A stretch of 64,000 bases of DNA from Stentor roeselii (lineage: Eukaryota; Ciliophora; Heterotrichea; Heterotrichida; Stentoridae): positions 116,069 through 180,068 of the forward strand of contig RSEH01000061.1 of assembly GCA_006503475.1 (NCBI GenBank), read 5' to 3'. How positions within the stretch are numbered: the stretch's first letter is position 1; each line of letters begins with the position of its first letter. Positions 18,644 to 28,800 of this stretch are shown here, one piece after another. The notes beneath the pieces were generated by a model, which was not told the origin of the DNA, did not search any database, and saw only the letters and a list, made by a program, of their open reading frames with translations. A program made the translations under genes and the position numbers.

Positions 18644-19543
18644 TTATCTTCGGTCTAACTTGTAAAAACTGCAGGAAATCCTGCAGACTTCACAAAAGTT
18701 TCCAGACTTGCAGTTGTCACAGTAAAGGTGCCCGCAGGGCACCGTTATGCAAACTGATGGGCTGGACTTGCAGGAGCAACAGAAGTATTTTGATTTCAAT
18801 GTTCTTAACCAGAGGAAACGGTTTTCCAGGTTATTGATTAACTCGGTTTTCTCATTGAGCTTTATTTGTTTTAGTCTTTCTAGAGAGGCCTCGTCTAGGA
18901 GAGATATATCTGGCTTCTCGTCTGGGTTAAAGTCAGAGTCTTGGTAGAATAATGAAAGGCGCTCGGGGTGGTATGCCTGCTCATTCGCCGTATGAGAAAA
19001 CTCACAAGAGTCTCCTTTGGGACACGCCATAATCTGACTACACAAAACCGGCGAATAAAGCACTGGAACTCTTCGTCTTTCTCCAAGAAAATGATAATTT
19101 TTACAGAAATAATCCAAACATCCTATTTCTTTCTCACAAGGACAAGTCTTATAAGAATTGATTTCAAGTTGATCCAAGTGAAACCCATGTACATGATTTT
19201 TATGAATAAAATGACATCGTTGACTTAAACTTTCCAATGAAGAGTCATCAAGAACCAAGTTATGCTCAACCAAAACACTCCGAACGACATCAGTTTCCAG
19301 ACAAGGATACAAAAGACAAGCAAGTGCGAAAGTCCTTTTAAACATTTTATTCTCATGACCATTCCTCACATCTCCCTCATCTCCCCATTGTGACTCACTA
19401 GGCCAGACATTTTTCGCAGAAGGATGCAAAGGTTGCATACCGCTCAAGCCCAAAGGTGCCTGCCCACTAAAGTTATTCCTTGCCCTACACCCTGCCCTTG
19501 ACCTAAATGGTCGATTTGGAAGATTAAGTCTTGAATTGTTCAT
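18644..19543 (-). CDS. Unkempt-like CCCH zinc finger and RING protein
   Basis: A 299-residue protein. Residues about 128-195 contain paired CCCH-type fingers (CPCEKEIGC..YFCKNYH and CSQIMACPKGDSCEFSH followed by YHPERL), an arrangement found in Unkempt and plant tandem zinc-finger proteins, which bind RNA. A compact C-terminal RING (CCSC..SPSVCITVPCGHLYCDNCKSGNFCEVC) suggests ubiquitin ligase activity or a structural role, as in Unkempt. The central part is helical. A role in translation or RNA regulation is inferred. It is divergent from the TPR gene with 104 bp between starts. Confidence 0.75.
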   Translation of the reverse strand: MNNSRLNLPNRPFRSRAGCRARNNFSGQAPLGLSGMQPLHPSAKNVWPSESQWGDEGDVRNGHENKMFKRTFALACLLYPCLETDVVRSVLVEHNLVLDDSSLESLSQRCHFIHKNHVHGFHLDQLEINSYKTCPCEKEIGCLDYFCKNYHFLGERRRVPVLYSPVLCSQIMACPKGDSCEFSHTANEQAYHPERLSLFYQDSDFNPDEKPDISLLDEASLERLKQIKLNEKTELINNLENRFLWLRTLKSKYFCCSCKSSPSVCITVPCGHLYCDNCKSGNFCEVCRISCSFYKLDRR

Positions 19544-19647
19544 CTTGTTTCTTATAAGTTCGGAAAATTAAACTTTTTAAAAAAATTATTGAAAAATTTT
19601 TACTTTCTATGATTTTTTGTGTCATCTTAAAATTTTAACTATCAGAA

Positions 19648-20865
19648 ATGGAAATTAGTCAAGAAACTACTCAGCATGTGTTGAGTCTCAATAAAGATGC
19701 CATGAGCAGCGTCATGACTGCTGATTTGAAGATTTCTTTGAAAATGCTGCAGGACTCGCTTTTGATTCTTAACAACTGTCATGAAAGTCAAATGAAAAAT
19801 AAACTTCTGGGGATTACTTATAACAATCTTGGATGTATCAATAAAAGAATGAAAAAGGACTTGAAAGCTTTGAAATATCTGCAACTTGCTTGTGAGTGTG
19901 AAAGGAATGCTTTGATTAATAGTGTTGATAGAGCGAGCACTCATTTGAATATGTGTGCGATTTTTTCTTCACTGAATCAACATGAAAGTGCTTTGAAACA
20001 AAGCAAGCAGGCTTTGGAGTTGTTGTCTGGCCACGAGAACGACTTCAACTACATCCCAACCCTAGTAATCGCATACCACAACACAGCAGTCGAGTATGAA
20101 TACCAAAAGCACTTCAAACTTTCCCTTGACTACTACCAGCTAGCTCACAGAACAGCAGAGCAAGCATTAGGCAGGAACCATTCTCTGACAATATCAACAG
20201 GAAACGACTTATCAAAAGCCGAAAAAAAAATAAAAACCAAAGAAACCTTAGAAATCATAAAAGAAGTCAACCACCCTGATCATCCATTTTTACGAAAATA
20301 TCAAAGCAGACATCAGAAAATCCAACAAAAAATCAAATATTTCAAAGAAAAAACAGAAAACTTCAAAGTTTTACCTTATTTAAGTCATAAAAGCGTCAGA
20401 TCTCCACCTCAACTCAGTGATTCAGCTTTAGGAAGGTTGCGAACTGGCAACCGAAGTCAGGAAAAAACGGTTTTGAAGACTTTTTCTGATGTGAACTTCT
20501 TGAATGTTGAAAGTCCTGCGAGGATCAGGACGAATACTCCGATTTTCACGTCTTTTCAGAAGAAAAAGAAAATTGTGGTCTTGCCTGAATCGCTTAGGGC
20601 TTCTAAGTTACCTTCAGGAAGGATATTTTTGAAAGAGGAGGCAAGTGGACTGGACCTTGAAACTGAAAATTTTAATAAATCTGGCTCGCTTCGGAAGAAG
20701 ACTCTTTTGCTTATTGAAGAAATTGAAAGTCTTAAGAATCAGATACTTAAAGAAAAAAAAATCAGCTTGGAAAGAAGAAGTCATATCAAAAAATATAAAG
20801 GTAAAAATAGTGTTCTTGATATTCAGGCACTTGTAAGGAGGTACTTGGAAAAAAAAGATGGATAA
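19648..20865 (+). CDS. TPR-repeat protein
   Basis: A 405-residue protein. Residues about 10-190 form several tetratricopeptide-like helix pairs (TYNNLGCINKRMKKDLKALKYL, ASTHLNMCAIFSSLNQHESAL, AYHNTAVEYEYQKHFKLSLDYY). These stack into a protein-binding superhelix. The rest is basic and Ser-rich, with a short C-terminal helix containing KKISLERRSHIKK and LVRRYLEKK. Similar TPR proteins with basic tails are frequent in ciliates, but the partner is unknown. The 5' flank is short, with the TAACTATCAGAAATGG context at the start. The 266 bp after the stop hold no gene. Confidence 0.75.
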   Translation: MEISQETTQHVLSLNKDAMSSVMTADLKISLKMLQDSLLILNNCHESQMKNKLLGITYNNLGCINKRMKKDLKALKYLQLACECERNALINSVDRASTHLNMCAIFSSLNQHESALKQSKQALELLSGHENDFNYIPTLVIAYHNTAVEYEYQKHFKLSLDYYQLAHRTAEQALGRNHSLTISTGNDLSKAEKKIKTKETLEIIKEVNHPDHPFLRKYQSRHQKIQQKIKYFKEKTENFKVLPYLSHKSVRSPPQLSDSALGRLRTGNRSQEKTVLKTFSDVNFLNVESPARIRTNTPIFTSFQKKKKIVVLPESLRASKLPSGRIFLKEEASGLDLETENFNKSGSLRKKTLLLIEEIESLKNQILKEKKISLERRSHIKKYKGKNSVLDIQALVRRYLEKKDG

Positions 20866-21131
20866 AGTTTGATTTTTTAAAAGTTTTATAAAATTACATG
20901 TAAATTTTTAACTTTTTGTCTTGTTTAAATTAAGATTACTTAATTTTGATTATTTTTTATAGTTAAAATGACTTTACAACTAAAATTTCAAATTTTTTGT
21001 AAAATGACTTACTAAGATTTGAAATTTTCAATAAATCTCCTTCTAATACAATTGAGTTTATCTCTCATCATATAAATTTCAGCCATTCCAAATCCCACCC
21101 ATTAACAGAAAAAATCATTAATAAACCCTAA

Positions 21132-22286
21132 ATGGAACCTCAAACTCTAAAAGAAAAAGAATCCGATGGCGAAAACGACGAATACAAAATAATCGAGCGT
21201 TCCCCAAAAGGTCGTTTTTCCAGAGTAACTTTCAAATAGTTCAAAGAAGTTCTAGGCTCAGGTGCATTTAAAACAATATACAAAGCAATCGACGGTGAGA
21301 CAGGTCGAGAAGTAGCCTGGAACATAGTAAAAACTCAAGGTCTTTCCAAATACGACAAAGAAAAAATCCGAGACGAGATCCTTCTAATCCAAAAGCTTCA
21401 CCATCCAAACATAATCCACTTCATAAAAGCCTGGCACAACCAAAGACGAGAAGAAGTGATTTTCATAACAGAAATAATGACAGGAGGTTCTTTAAAAAAC
21501 TACCTGAAAAAGTTCAAGCATCCTCATCTACGAGTGATCAAACAATGGTGCAAAGAAATTCTAGAAGGTTTGAAATACCTTCACTCTCAGAAGCCATACC
21601 CGATAATCCACAGAGATTTAAAAAGCGACAATATTTTTGTAAGTTCCAGCACTGGAGAGGTGAGAATAGGTGATTTAGGCTTGAGCACCATGATGAAGAC
21701 TTCACATAACAAGACCATTCTAGGAACTCCTCAATATATGGCCCCTGAGCTTTATGATGAACATTATGGCCCAAGTGTTGATATTTACTCTTTTGGACTT
21801 TGTATTCTAGAGATGTGCACACATATGACCCCGTACTCGGAATGCAGTAGTCCTTATGAGATTTATAATAAAGTCACCAGCGGCATCAGGCCTCAGTCAA
21901 TGGAAATGATTTCTGATCAGGAAGTGAAAGATTTTATTGAACTTTGTCTTATGCCTGTTGACCAAAGGCCTCATGCTGATGAACTCTTAACTCATCCTTT
22001 CTTGCAAATCGAGGAAAATGACGCTAAAGTTCATCAACCTGTCGCACTTAAATTTGATGAAAAAGAAGTCAGAATCGATATGAACATCGGATTTCGAGAC
22101 CCTCTCAGTAGCAAAACAACTCCAGCTAAAGTAAGTTTCTTGTATAATCAAAATATTGACACAGTAGTGAAAGTAAGTGAAGAAATCATTAATATCTTCA
22201 GATTAGACCCAAAAGTTTTTGATTGCCTTTCAGAAGTCGTTCGGAAAAAAGTAGAAGAAAAGTTAAGAGAAGAAGAAAAAAGGTAA
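21132..22286 (+). CDS. WNK: WNK-family protein kinase (one 15-nt intron)
   Basis: Two exons, 21132-21224 and 21240-22286, encode 379 residues. Removing the intron joins GRFSR to FKEVLGSGAFKTIYKA. The glycine-loop Lys42 and the loss of Lys in the beta-3 strand (VAWN, Asn59; Cys in animal WNKs) are the WNK hallmark. HRDLKSDN, the GDLGLS activation segment (DLG instead of DFG, as in WNKs) and GTPQYMAPE follow. Residues about 290-365 resemble the OSR1-C/autoinhibitory domain. WNKs sense chloride and osmotic stress and phosphorylate SPAK/OSR1-type kinases. The start is the ATG preceding the 31-codon first exon; without splicing the frame stops at the intron's TAG. Confidence 0.92.
21225..21239 (+). 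other. 15-nt spliceosomal intron in the WNK gene
   Basis: GTAACTTTCAAATAG, phase 0. Its own TAG would end translation if it were retained. Removal restores the conserved kinase glycine loop. Confidence 0.95.
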
Positions 22287-22342
22287 AATCAATGTTTTTA
22301 GTAAAGCTTGTATTTTAACTTGAATAGGATATAGTAACGATT

Positions 22343-22933
22343 ATGAACTTTTTTATTGCAAAAAAACACAAACTTTTCGCTAGACCTCAAAGTGCCACTC
22401 CTAAAGTAAGAAAAGCTGTCAGGACTGTCAACCCTGTAAAAGAAGAAAGATTTTGTTCTTACTTTTTTGGAGAAGACAAAGAATGTCAGACTTTCGCTCC
22501 TGTTAAGTATAAAAGCATCTGCAAAAACTTTTTAAGGTCTCATCGAAATTCTATTGAACAGGAAGTTGTTTCTATCTTTAGAAACTCTGGATTTGATAAA
22601 AGTCCGGAACCTGAAAAACAAGTCGTTGTTCAGGGTAAAGGGAGAAAATTTAAGGACTTGATTAGAAATGCAAGATTTTCACTTGTTAGGAAAGGGGCTC
22701 TTGTTGTTCAATCACCGCTTTCTGGAAGTAAGGTCATGTTGTTTAAGAAAAGACGGATGTCTCCTTGTAATCAGGATTTTAAAAGAATTGCTAAGGAATC
22801 GGTTTATTTGAGAATGACTCCAAAACTTAAAGAAAAAAGAACTAGAAAAGATGAGGATTTTGGAAATCTTTGTAAAATTGAGGTGATGAAGAATAAAAAA
22901 TTAGAGGAAATTCAGGTAAATAACTTGCATTAA
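22343..22933 (+). CDS. Basic protein, unknown function
   Basis: A 196-residue, lysine/arginine-rich protein (MNFFIAKKHKLFARPQ start; KKRRMSPC, KEKRTRKDED later). It has no membrane helix, no recognisable fold and scattered cysteines. Composition would suit a nucleic-acid- or microtubule-binding protein, but nothing specific can be claimed. It follows the WNK gene by 56 bp on the same strand. The first ATG was chosen; stops precede it. Confidence 0.6.
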   Translation: MNFFIAKKHKLFARPQSATPKVRKAVRTVNPVKEERFCSYFFGEDKECQTFAPVKYKSICKNFLRSHRNSIEQEVVSIFRNSGFDKSPEPEKQVVVQGKGRKFKDLIRNARFSLVRKGALVVQSPLSGSKVMLFKKRRMSPCNQDFKRIAKESVYLRMTPKLKEKRTRKDEDFGNLCKIEVMKNKKLEEIQVNNLH

Positions 22934-23288
22934 CACCACTTTATATATAATGAATAATTTGGATAATAAGGATAATTAATAGCTCTGATTAATATAAATT
23001 ATCACATTTATTCAAGGCTTGATTTACTATTATTTTTAGATGTAGACTGTAACTCAATTTCCTTCTAACTTTTACAATGGCATTAATAATTTTGAAGTAG
23101 TTCAAATTAACTAAATTAAATCAATTATCTAATAATCATCCGATTTGAATATAACATATCCCTTATTAATTCGACCTCTATCCCATCCATCAATAATTTC
23201 ATAAAAAACCAAAATCTAAAAATTTCAATAAATTATTAAAAAAAATCTCAATCTTTCAAGCTTCAATCCTTCAACATTGAAACTTGAC
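22934..23288. other. AT-rich spacer between convergent genes
   Basis: No coding sequence or RNA gene is seen. The composition is even more AT-rich than in neighbouring genes. Confidence 0.6.
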
Positions 23289-24200
23289 TTAAATAACTTT
23301 AAAAACCGCTTCACAAGCCTTAAATTCCGTTCCTTCTTCTAATTTCCAGTCACTTTGAGGATAAATCCAAGTGCCATTCAAGCTATTTTTATTTGGAGTT
23401 CCATCAATAACAACCCATTTTTGTCCAGCAGTGAAAATGACACTAGCATGTTGTTTCGAGATCATTGCATCATCAATAAAAACATGGCACCCGCGACTTC
23501 TTCCAATAATTATGCTACTCAAATAAAACTCCTGAGCATTAAAGTAAAAAATCTGACTTTCATTACTTCGATTGACGACCTTTAATTTAAGTTTTGGATA
23601 ATTATCGTTTTCATACCTTGGCACAATATTGACCAATACAAAAGAGTCGCCAAAGTTCAAAAGATGCTGATTTTGCAAGACCATCGTATGACTAATCTTA
23701 ACAAAAGTGCCGAAGCCGATCATCAAATCATGCAAAAAATACTCTTTGGTACCAGGGTCGAAGTAAATCATAAAATGAGGACCTCTTAACTCTTCCGAGT
23801 ATTTTTTCTTGTTTATTTCAGTTTTATGGTCAACAACCACTTCACCCAGATGGTTTTTTCTTTTGACTCCAAAATAAACAACCCCGTCTCTCACATTTCG
23901 TGTTGCCGGGTCAAGGCCTGAAGGTGTTATTGTCAGAGTTTTAGATGATTTCGAAGTCTTTATAAAAAGCTTTAGGTTCGAACCTCCTGACTCCTGAATT
24001 CGAGCAAGTCTTTCTGTTGTGCTCCACTCGCTCAGGTCGATATTCAGAGACTCTTGTCGATAAGCGACTAAAGATTTCGTGTCGTTTGAAGTGCCCTGGG
24101 GTTTGGCGAAACCGTCATTTCTGAAGTTATTTTCAACGATTTCAGCGAAACTTGGATAACTGCGGCAGCACTATTTTAAGATTACTGTCGCGTTTCCCAT
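23289..24200 (-). CDS. MGN-type FHA-domain protein 1 (micro-exon start)
   Basis: Two exons (24200-24186 and 24170-23289) encode 298 residues. The 15-nt first exon encodes only MGNAT; after a 15-nt intron the protein continues CCRSYPSF. The C-terminal 80 residues are an FHA domain (IIIGRSRGCHVFIDDAMISKQHASV, NSLNGTWI), which binds phosphothreonine. A preceding beta-rich region of about 110 residues (VVYFG...FMIYFDPG..EYFLHDLMIGFGTFVK) looks like a second, degenerate FHA-like unit. Gly2 followed by Asn and two Cys suggests myristoylation/palmitoylation and membrane attachment. The paralogue at 39497-40429 has the same layout and intron. A GTG at 23894 is internal, not the start. Confidence 0.88.
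24171..24185 (-). other. 15-nt intron in FHA gene 1
   Basis: The minus strand reads GTAATCTTAAAATAG, phase 0. Retention ends translation after nine codons. Its position right after the MGN codons matches that of the paralogous intron at 40397-40411. Confidence 0.9.
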
Positions 24201-24292
24201 TACTAGACTTTATATTCTTCCACTGCAGACTTCTATCAAATGTTAATAATTTTGACTTGTTATCTAAAAATGATGTCTAACTATAAAGATTA

Positions 24293-25813
24293 ATGGTTAA
24301 ATCTTCGTTGGTTCAAACTTCCGCAGGTAAGACCAAACATCTTAAAAGTAAGAACTCGTCTGATGAAGAAAACAACTCGTCTGATGAGGAAATGTTGAAA
24401 AGGAAGACGAAAATTGTACCTTCTTCTAAGTCGAAATCAAGACATCTTGTCTCTGAATCTAGCAGTGAAGAACCGAAGAAAAAGGCAAAGGATAAGAAAA
24501 AGTTGAAAAAGAAACAAGTTAGTGATAGTTCTGAAGAAGTTGTCATCAAAAAAAAGAAAAAGGTTCAGGAATCTAGTGAGGAAAGTTCTGAGAGTGACCG
24601 TCACAAGAAAAAAAAGTCCAAAAACCAGAAAAAAGACAAGAAAAAGAAGCCAGAGACCTCTTCAAGTGAAGACCAAAAGCCAAAAAAGAAAACCAAGAAA
24701 TTCTCAAGTGACTCCGAAAGTGAATCCGAACCAAAACCAAAGAAATCCAAGCACAAGTCCAAGCGTCCCGCTTCATCCAGCAGCGACGAGCCCTTAAAAA
24801 AGCCATTAAAATCAAAAGAATCTCATTCCAAACCCAAAACCCTTTCCTCAGACGACGAGCACTTAAAACCCTCGAAACTTCCCAAGAAAAAAATTTCATC
24901 AAGCAGCGAAGAAGAAGACCCATACAAGCCGTCAATATCAAAAATTCCCGAAAATCAAAAAAAGCCAATCCTTGCTCCAAAGCCTTCAAAGCCAGAAACA
25001 TCTTCATCACCAAGTTCAAGTTCAAACTCCGTTCACTCAAGTGACGACGAAGAGCAGAACCTAGTCCTAACCAAGACGAAAAAAGGAAAAACCAACATAA
25101 AAGAAACTCTTCCTTTAAAGCGAATAACACCCACTCCAGCCTTAGAGAAGCCGAAGCCTTCAGAGCCCCAGCCACCCACAGTTACTTCAAACGACTTAGA
25201 ACTATTCATTGGAGGACTCGCCTTTGAAGCAACAGAGCCTGACCTTCGACAACTTTTCTCAAAATTCGGAGAAATCGATAAAATTTCCATGCCTTTTCGA
25301 GACGGCTCTCCTTCTGGCATTGCTTTTGTGTCTTTCACGTCACCTGCAAGTGCTCAGGAAGCTTTAGTACTGAACAATACGGAGTTCATGGGAAGATTTC
25401 TTAGAATTTCTTTCAGTTCTGGGAAAAAAAATCGCCCTGCAGGGCAAAATTCTTTTCAGCCTTCGAGGCAACAGGCTGGAAGTTCTTCTACTGTCTTTGT
25501 TGGAAATATTCCTTATACGGCGAATGAGGATATGATTCAAGAGTTCTTTGGAAAATGTGGGGATATCAAACAGGTTAGACTTGCTAAGTTGCCTACTGGA
25601 GAACTTAAGGGATTTGCTCATGTTGAGTTTTATGAAACGGATGCCGCTGTTAAAGCAGTCGCTTTGGCTGGAACTCAGATTGAAGGAAGGGCTGTTAAGG
25701 TGGAAATATCGGCACCTAAAGTACAGCAGGGAAATAATAGGACTGGGGATTATGGAAATAGAAATGTGAAACCTGTTAATCAAAGCTTTGCTGGTCAAAA
25801 GATAAAACTTTGA
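24293..25813 (+). CDS. Nucleolin/NSR1-like RNA-binding protein
   Basis: A 506-residue protein. The first ~290 residues are a low-complexity tail of alternating acidic serine clusters (SSSDEE, a CK2-type pattern) and lysine runs, as in nucleolin, NSR1 and Nopp140. Two RRMs follow: about 299-372 (LFIGGLAFEATEPDLRQLF, GIAFVSF) and about 398-472 (VFVGNIPYTANEDMIQEFF, GFAHVEF), both with RNP1/RNP2 aromatic residues. The C-terminus is short and lacks a long RGG tail. It is expected in the nucleolus in pre-rRNA processing. The start lies 92 bp from the divergent FHA gene start. Confidence 0.85.
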   Translation: MVKSSLVQTSAGKTKHLKSKNSSDEENNSSDEEMLKRKTKIVPSSKSKSRHLVSESSSEEPKKKAKDKKKLKKKQVSDSSEEVVIKKKKKVQESSEESSESDRHKKKKSKNQKKDKKKKPETSSSEDQKPKKKTKKFSSDSESESEPKPKKSKHKSKRPASSSSDEPLKKPLKSKESHSKPKTLSSDDEHLKPSKLPKKKISSSSEEEDPYKPSISKIPENQKKPILAPKPSKPETSSSPSSSSNSVHSSDDEEQNLVLTKTKKGKTNIKETLPLKRITPTPALEKPKPSEPQPPTVTSNDLELFIGGLAFEATEPDLRQLFSKFGEIDKISMPFRDGSPSGIAFVSFTSPASAQEALVLNNTEFMGRFLRISFSSGKKNRPAGQNSFQPSRQQAGSSSTVFVGNIPYTANEDMIQEFFGKCGDIKQVRLAKLPTGELKGFAHVEFYETDAAVKAVALAGTQIEGRAVKVEISAPKVQQGNNRTGDYGNRNVKPVNQSFAGQKIKL

Positions 25814-25889
25814 ACTAACCTAACCTGATCTCCTACCAAATAATCCCAAAATCATCCCAGCTAAATTTCATTTTTCATCCTAATTAAAA

Positions 25890-28800
25890 ATGGTGAAACT
25901 GAGGTCATTTGAGAAAAACTTGCCCGACGAGTGCCGAGAAAACTTACTTTCATTAAGATCCGAGACGATTCCGACCATAATCGAAGGTCTAAGAAACCCA
26001 GACGAGAGTTCCTTGATAGTCTGGCTTCCCGCAATCCACCGATTCCTCGACATCTACAAGCTAACAAGAGACGAGCTTTCACGTCTGCTCACTCTTTTAT
26101 ACAATCGAATCTTCAACTCAGACACATCACTGGATGGTCTTTGTGTCACTCTGCGCTTGTTGAATCGTTGCCTATCCTTGAAATCCAAAGTTTCTCTTTC
26201 AGTCAACTGGAAAGACTTTTACGATTTTTACCAGGAGCTTCTAAAAATAGCGAACTCTTTTCTTATCAGCAAAAGGCAGATTTCAGGAGTATTCGAAGAG
26301 ATCAGTAAATGCATTAAAAGGTCGAAAAAGTTCTTCTCTGACCAGGCACCAGAAGAAATTTTGGCCTTTTTTAAGCCGAAGATATGTCCAGGGGGGGATA
26401 ATACAGAAGCAGTTATGTGGATTTGTAATTTAATGCCGAGTAAAGCCCAGGGCACGGCTTGGATTTCAGAAGTTGCTGACCTTTTGATGGTTGACCAGAG
26501 GAATCTGAACTGGCTGATTAATGTGATGAGTTGCATGGCCTCTGCAGCGAAGTGGTCGAAAGGCTTTGACTGGAGTAGGGTGTTAGCCAAACTTTACAAT
26601 GACGTCCTTCCTAGTCTTCCTTTGTTGAATAAAAACTTGCCCAGGCCGAAGACTTACTTTTTCGAGCCTTCTCCAACTGCGAATTTGAATGTTCAGTATA
26701 TTAAAAAAAGTTCTTCTTTTGCGAAAATCGTCGCTTTTACTTTAGACTTGGAAAATTTTCAATTACTTGAACAGTGGCTTAGAAATATGCAGGCTATGAT
26801 TAAGGAAGGGAAGATTTTAGGCTCTGGGTTTATTAATTATATTTCCAGGATTGTATTCTCGTATTGCAAACGCATTCAGAGGGCCTCGGATGGGAAGTGC
26901 CCGGCGCCTTCTGAGGAACTTACGAAAAAGTTAGTAGCTTTGGTCTTGCCATTGGTTAGACTGATCTTCTACTCGAACCAGCTGAGTCAAATTGACCGTC
27001 TCTGTTCAAATCTGTGCTTTTTAAGCCCGCAACAAACGATTCCAAGCCTCATCAGCTACTCAATGGAACTACTGCAAGACTACGAAATTCCTCATCAAAG
27101 TGTCATCCAAGCACTGACCGGCATGCTTCGGCCTATTAAAGAACCATCGATTTGGAAGGACTCAAGCGACTTGCCAGTCATTTTGAACCTGACACTACTT
27201 GAGATGAACCCGAGCGACATGCAAAAAACTTGCAAAATTCTTTCACTTTATGGACAACTCGCATGTTACGAGACCATCACCAACGAGCCCTGGGCATGCG
27301 ACTTTTTTTCTAATCTTCTCAATGTCCTGTCTGAACTCGAAACTTCAACAGATGCGGAAAACTCAAGAAACTTGAAAATTGAAGAATTTTTAGAAATCAG
27401 CTTCAATGTCCTCGCTGATAATGTTTCTAATGAAATCTTTGAAAGTTGGACTCAAGATTTTTTGGATTTTGTCATGAGGAATAATTATTCGAATGCTGTT
27501 GTTGAATTTGGAGTCATTGCAAAGTTTCTGGTAAGGAGAAATATTGGAATTTTGCCGAAATTGTTAAAGATGTGTGAAGGGATTTTAAGTTATGCAAAAA
27601 ATCAGGTCTTGTGGAGATTGGGGATTGTTACTGAAGCACTTTTATTTGCTAGGACTTCTGCAGATGTGCAGAAAGTGTTGAAAATTGTTGATGAGGTTAA
27701 AGATGAGTACCCGGAAGAAGCTGGAAAACTTTTATCTGCTCTTGTTGCTGGAGGACTTGATGTTTATCCTCTTGATTATTCTTGTGTTCTGCCGAAAAAT
27801 GCTGGAAGTGGGTATCACTGTGGAAGGATTTTGAACCAGTCTAGGTCTCTTGACTTGCAGATTAATTGGTATCTGCCTCAACAGGAAGCTATTGACAAAG
27901 CTAATGAAATCTTTTTGAAATACTTGCTTAGTCCTCCTAGTTGCAAATCTGAAATGAAGAGTTTTCTTAAGGTTGCTCTTTCTTTAGTTAAAACTTGGAG
28001 CTACTTTGTTCATATCAAAAACTCCACACCGGGATTCGTTTTTTTCCCGGCTTTGAAAATTTATGAGAAATTACTTGATTTTGAGGAAAATATGGAAAAA
28101 GTTGTACAGGAGGTACTTGCTGTTGGATTTGTTAGGGAGGATCCTATTGTTTTAGAGGTTTTTGTGGAACTTTTAGCGAATATTATACATAATGTTGACC
28201 TGACATTTGCTTTTGTAAGAATGGGCAGTAAGTTGGTAAACGAACTAAGAAAAAACAACTTCAACCCTCTCGTGAACGTGAAAGAAAAGAACTTAAACGA
28301 GACCCGCCCCTACCTGATCCGTAAAACTTTAAACCTATACCGAAAAATCGTATCAAGTAACTACTGTCAAAAGACCTTCGACTCTAAATATTCCAAATTT
28401 TTCAACATTTTAGTTGACCTCTCTCAATGTGAGTTCAAATCAGTACGTGCAAAAGCAATCTCTTCCATAAAATACATCCTAAAGTCATCATTCATAGGCC
28501 TTAAAGGAATAATCAAGCAAACCTGGCAAAAACTAACTCAAGACCTGAACCTTCAAGACTGTGAAAGACTAAAACAGCAAATGGAAGTTCTAGTTGACCA
28601 TGAAGCAGTCTGGCGAAAGAACATAATTGGAAAAGATTTATCAATCTTCGAAATTCTTCAAAAAATTCAGCAATTTCCAGATATCGAGATACAAACTCAA
28701 TTTTTTAACTACTTCTGCAATTTTGTGATGAGTTTTTACCCGGATTGTCGACTTGTCAACAACCGCTTTTCAATTGAAGAAAACTTAGAAGTGACTGAAA

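Noticed and set aside
18060-18837. Several open frames opposite or out of phase with the thiolase and Unkempt-like genes
   Set aside because: They are shadows of the real genes, lack domains and have improbable composition.
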